From Thermoproteota archaeon (lineage in GTDB: Archaea; Korarchaeota; Korarchaeia; Korarchaeales; Korarchaeaceae): a stretch of DNA of 33,708 bases. Below the pieces are notes generated by a model. It searched no databases and was not told the origin of the DNA. It saw only the letters and a program-made list of their open reading frames with translations. The stretch is taken from the NCBI GenBank assembly GCA_027491435.1, contig JAOZFG010000009.1, positions 1 through 33,708 on the forward strand, written 5' to 3'. The first letter of the stretch is position 1; every line of letters begins with the position of its first letter. Position numbers and translations under genes: made by a program. Below, piece by piece: positions 32,108 through 33,708 of this stretch.

Positions 32108-33187
32108 GCTGTAAAGTGCCACTTTTCTTCTTCCCCTCATGACGTGCCTTACCCTAACTTTGCGCTCCGACACTAGCCTGTTCAAAGCCAGATACACCCC
32201 TTGCAGGGTTGCCCCCTTGAGCTCCTTCCATATCTGGTAGGCGGTCTTTTCCCCCTCGGATAGGGACTTAATTACCTCCTCTTGCAGGTGGCTAGATTTC
32301 TCCCTTAATTTGGGAACCTTCCTCATCCCTGTTGCGGTTAGGACTGCCACGTACCCAGTTGACTTGGAGACGTGATACGCCATGGCCGACACCGGCTTTA
32401 CCACTACTCCGACCCTGGATAAGGAGAGAAGGGCATACAAGGCGTCTCTAGCCTTAACCCTGACCACCTTAGCCCCTAGCCCTTCCACGAAGTCCAGCAT
32501 GGGGTGGTTAGCCTCCTCGTGGGCAGCCAACACCACTTGAGGTGAGTTAAGGAGGCCCAGTTCCTCGAGCTCCTGAAATCCCCTAACTACGCTGTAACCC
32601 AGGAACCCGGTCTCCGCTGGCAGCACTACTCCCCTAGGACTTAACTGCTCGTACAGCTCATATGCCAATGTTTTAAATCCTTCCAGCATTAAAGGGTTAT
32701 GATATGAGAGAGATGGATCAATTTTATCAAAAGTTATGTCAACTCCTGTGTTCGCTAAGTAAAGCAGCTCCGTCAGGTCCACGTCTTCAGGATCGACGCT
32801 CACCCTTACTCTAGAGCCTAAGGCCAGGAGGTACTCCGAGATAGAGAGAGTCAGGTCCTTCTCAAACCTGAGGCTAACTTCGGAAGGCCTAAGAACGTTT
32901 GCCAGTACAGCTGAGCCCCTGTCAGCGTAAGATCCAGTGGGATTCCTCGTCTCATCTTTGACCTGAACTCCAAGGACCTTTCTGACTGGAGTTACCCCCT
33001 CTCCCAGGCTTACCCCCTTATCTCCGGGCAACATCCCCCTGTAACGCCATATGCTGGCCTCCTTCTCATCGACCTCCCACCTCTTATCCAGCATGAGCTC
33101 CGTGTAGAAGCCACATCGGGGGCACCTATCCTTAAGCCCGGAGAACTCAGCCCCGCACTTGATGCACCTGACCCTCAGCTCGGGCAC
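32093..33187 (-). CDS. Threonine-synthase-like protein without PLP lysine, fused to a winged helix
   Basis: Protein of 364 aa from GTG 33187. Residues 8-25 are a zinc ribbon (C8, C11, C22, C25). LGEGVTPV (61-68) and DETRNPTGSYADRG (78-91) align with threonine synthase, where the last motif is NPTGSFKDRG. The PLP-binding Lys is Ala here (A88, codon 32924-32926). The Ser-Gly-Asn-Thr-Gly loop that holds PLP phosphate is replaced by FEKDLTLSISEY. The fold continues through GVVLPAETGFLGYSVVRGF, HEEANHPML and MAYHVSKSTGYVAV. The last 65 residues are a winged helix (KTAYQIWKELKGATLQGVYL then HVMRGRRKVALYSL). It cannot be a PLP enzyme as written and may be a ligand-responsive regulator. It overlaps hyuB by 41 bases. 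Confidence 0.85.
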   Translation of the reverse strand: MPELRVRCIKCGAEFSGLKDRCPRCGFYTELMLDKRWEVDEKEASIWRYRGMLPGDKGVSLGEGVTPVRKVLGVQVKDETRNPTGSYADRGSAVLANVLRPSEVSLRFEKDLTLSISEYLLALGSRVRVSVDPEDVDLTELLYLANTGVDITFDKIDPSLSYHNPLMLEGFKTLAYELYEQLSPRGVVLPAETGFLGYSVVRGFQELEELGLLNSPQVVLAAHEEANHPMLDFVEGLGAKVVRVKARDALYALLSLSRVGVVVKPVSAMAYHVSKSTGYVAVLTATGMRKVPKLREKSSHLQEEVIKSLSEGEKTAYQIWKELKGATLQGVYLALNRLVSERKVRVRHVMRGRRKVALYSLNDS

Positions 33188-33708
33188 CTTCCCTTCCTCT
33201 AAGCCTCTTGGTCTCCTCCCAGTCTAACTCGTACCCGCCGTCCTTAACCTTCACCTTGACCCTATAGTACTTAAGGGCAGACTCCGGCGAGACTTTTCCG
33301 TCCATCACATCCTCTAAAACTAGCTTCGGATCCCTGTTTGCGGGATTTCCGTATCCCCCGCCTCCCGGGGTGTTTATGCTCACAACGTCCCCCTTCCTCA
33401 GCTCCACCGTGTCCTTAGCTGAAAGCCTGATCACAGAGCCGTCTGACCTTACGACTAGATGCTCTCCACTCGCCCCTTCCATTCCCCCTCTAAGGCCCCA
33501 GGGCCTGAGCTTGACCCTCTCACAGGCTATTGACAGGGTAGCCCTCTCCGACAAGACCTTGAACTTCCTGGTTATGCCCAGACCTCCTCTGTATTGACCT
33601 GGACCCCCTGAGTCCTCCCTCAGGCTGTACTCCACGATGAGTTTGGGATACTCGCGCTCTATTACCTCTATAGGGGTGTTCATCGTGTTTGTCATATGGG
33701 TGTGAACG
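33147..33708 (-). CDS. hyuB: Hydantoinase/oxoprolinase subunit B (HyuB), C-terminal part
   Basis: The frame is open to the window edge, so the N-terminal two thirds lie outside. What is seen starts VHTHMTNTMNTPIEVIE, a conserved HyuB stretch, and continues with EDSGGPGQYRGGLGITRKF, RPWGLRGGMEGASGEH and STINTPGGGGYGNP-like INTPGGGGYGNPANRDP, the family's late motifs. With HyuA these enzymes hydrolyse hydantoins or 5-oxoproline using ATP. The tail after ESALKYYRV is longer than usual by about 30 charged residues and overlaps the start of the threonine-synthase-like gene. An ATG at 33695 is internal, not a start. Confidence 0.92.
   Translation of the reverse strand, partial: VHTHMTNTMNTPIEVIEREYPKLIVEYSLREDSGGPGQYRGGLGITRKFKVLSERATLSIACERVKLRPWGLRGGMEGASGEHLVVRSDGSVIRLSAKDTVELRKGDVVSINTPGGGGYGNPANRDPKLVLEDVMDGKVSPESALKYYRVKVKVKDGGYELDWEETKRLRGREGARAEGQVHQVRG

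Noticed and set aside
1-33708. CRISPR array that might belong with the CARF gene
   Set aside because: No regularly spaced direct repeats of 24-37 bases were seen in any spacer.

Overview
The window reads as a chromosomal segment of a thermophilic archaeon, most likely Thermoproteota (TACK). Arg codons are mainly AGG/AGA and Ile is often ATA. A/T-rich box A elements replace bacterial -35/-10 promoters. Several genes look leaderless, while genes inside operons carry GGAGG or GGTGA ribosome sites and overlap as ATGA or TGATG. Gene content fits: an APE2256-type CARF protein, AbrB/PIN toxin-antitoxin genes, a Hef-like helicase, a thermophilic M29 peptidase and a tRNA-Thr with U73. I cannot place the lineage more precisely from this sequence alone.

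Layout. 0.1-4.6 kb: a di/oligopeptide ABC transporter (a permease missing its N-terminal third, an intact permease, two ATPases) followed by a secreted-anchored protein. 4.6-5.9 kb, minus: two small membrane proteins and a DsbB-like disulfide oxidoreductase. 6.0-6.8 kb: an orphan CARF protein with a membrane tail. 6.8-10.5 kb: an ABC-2 exporter operon with a GT4 glycosyltransferase, followed by a candidate structured RNA on the minus strand. 10.7-13.4 kb: a coiled-coil membrane protein, then an M29 peptidase and a DtxR-type regulator on the minus strand. 14.0-14.7 kb: VapBC. 15.4-17.0 kb: a GNAT acetyltransferase and a malate/lactate dehydrogenase. 17.2-20.5 kb: a P-loop kinase-like protein, then an operon of an S-component-like membrane protein and two radical SAM/SPASM enzymes resembling AhbC/AhbD/NirJ. 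20.7-24.0 kb: a DUF2341 surface protein and an SF2 helicase. 24.9-29.8 kb: DUF554, a ClC channel/antiporter with CBS domains, a Tat-exported phosphoesterase, a hypothetical protein, a free-standing ATP-cone and an inositol monophosphatase-family enzyme. 29.8 kb: tRNA-Thr(TGT). 30.2-33.7 kb: a Cys-containing protein, a protoglobin-like protein, an EamA permease, a threonine-synthase-like protein and the end of hyuB.

The most unusual gene is the threonine-synthase-like one at 32093-33187. It keeps the zinc ribbon and the Asn-Pro-Thr-Gly-Ser motif, but the Schiff-base lysine is alanine, the PLP-phosphate Ser-Gly-Asn loop is gone, and a winged-helix domain has been added at the C-terminus. It looks like an enzyme turned into a ligand-sensing regulator, and it overlaps hyuB. 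Other points of interest are the CARF-membrane fusion with no CRISPR locus in view, the minus-strand structured RNA at 10494-10598, and a protoglobin-like gene sharing one box A with a divergent transporter.

Three gene-poor spacers (13.4-14.0, 14.7-15.4, 24.0-24.9 kb) are not featureless. Two of them carry related minus-strand sequence: shared DNA words and matching residues in frame, broken by stops and frameshifts. They look like decayed copies of one gene family or element. No CRISPR array, rRNA, intact insertion sequence or replication origin was seen.
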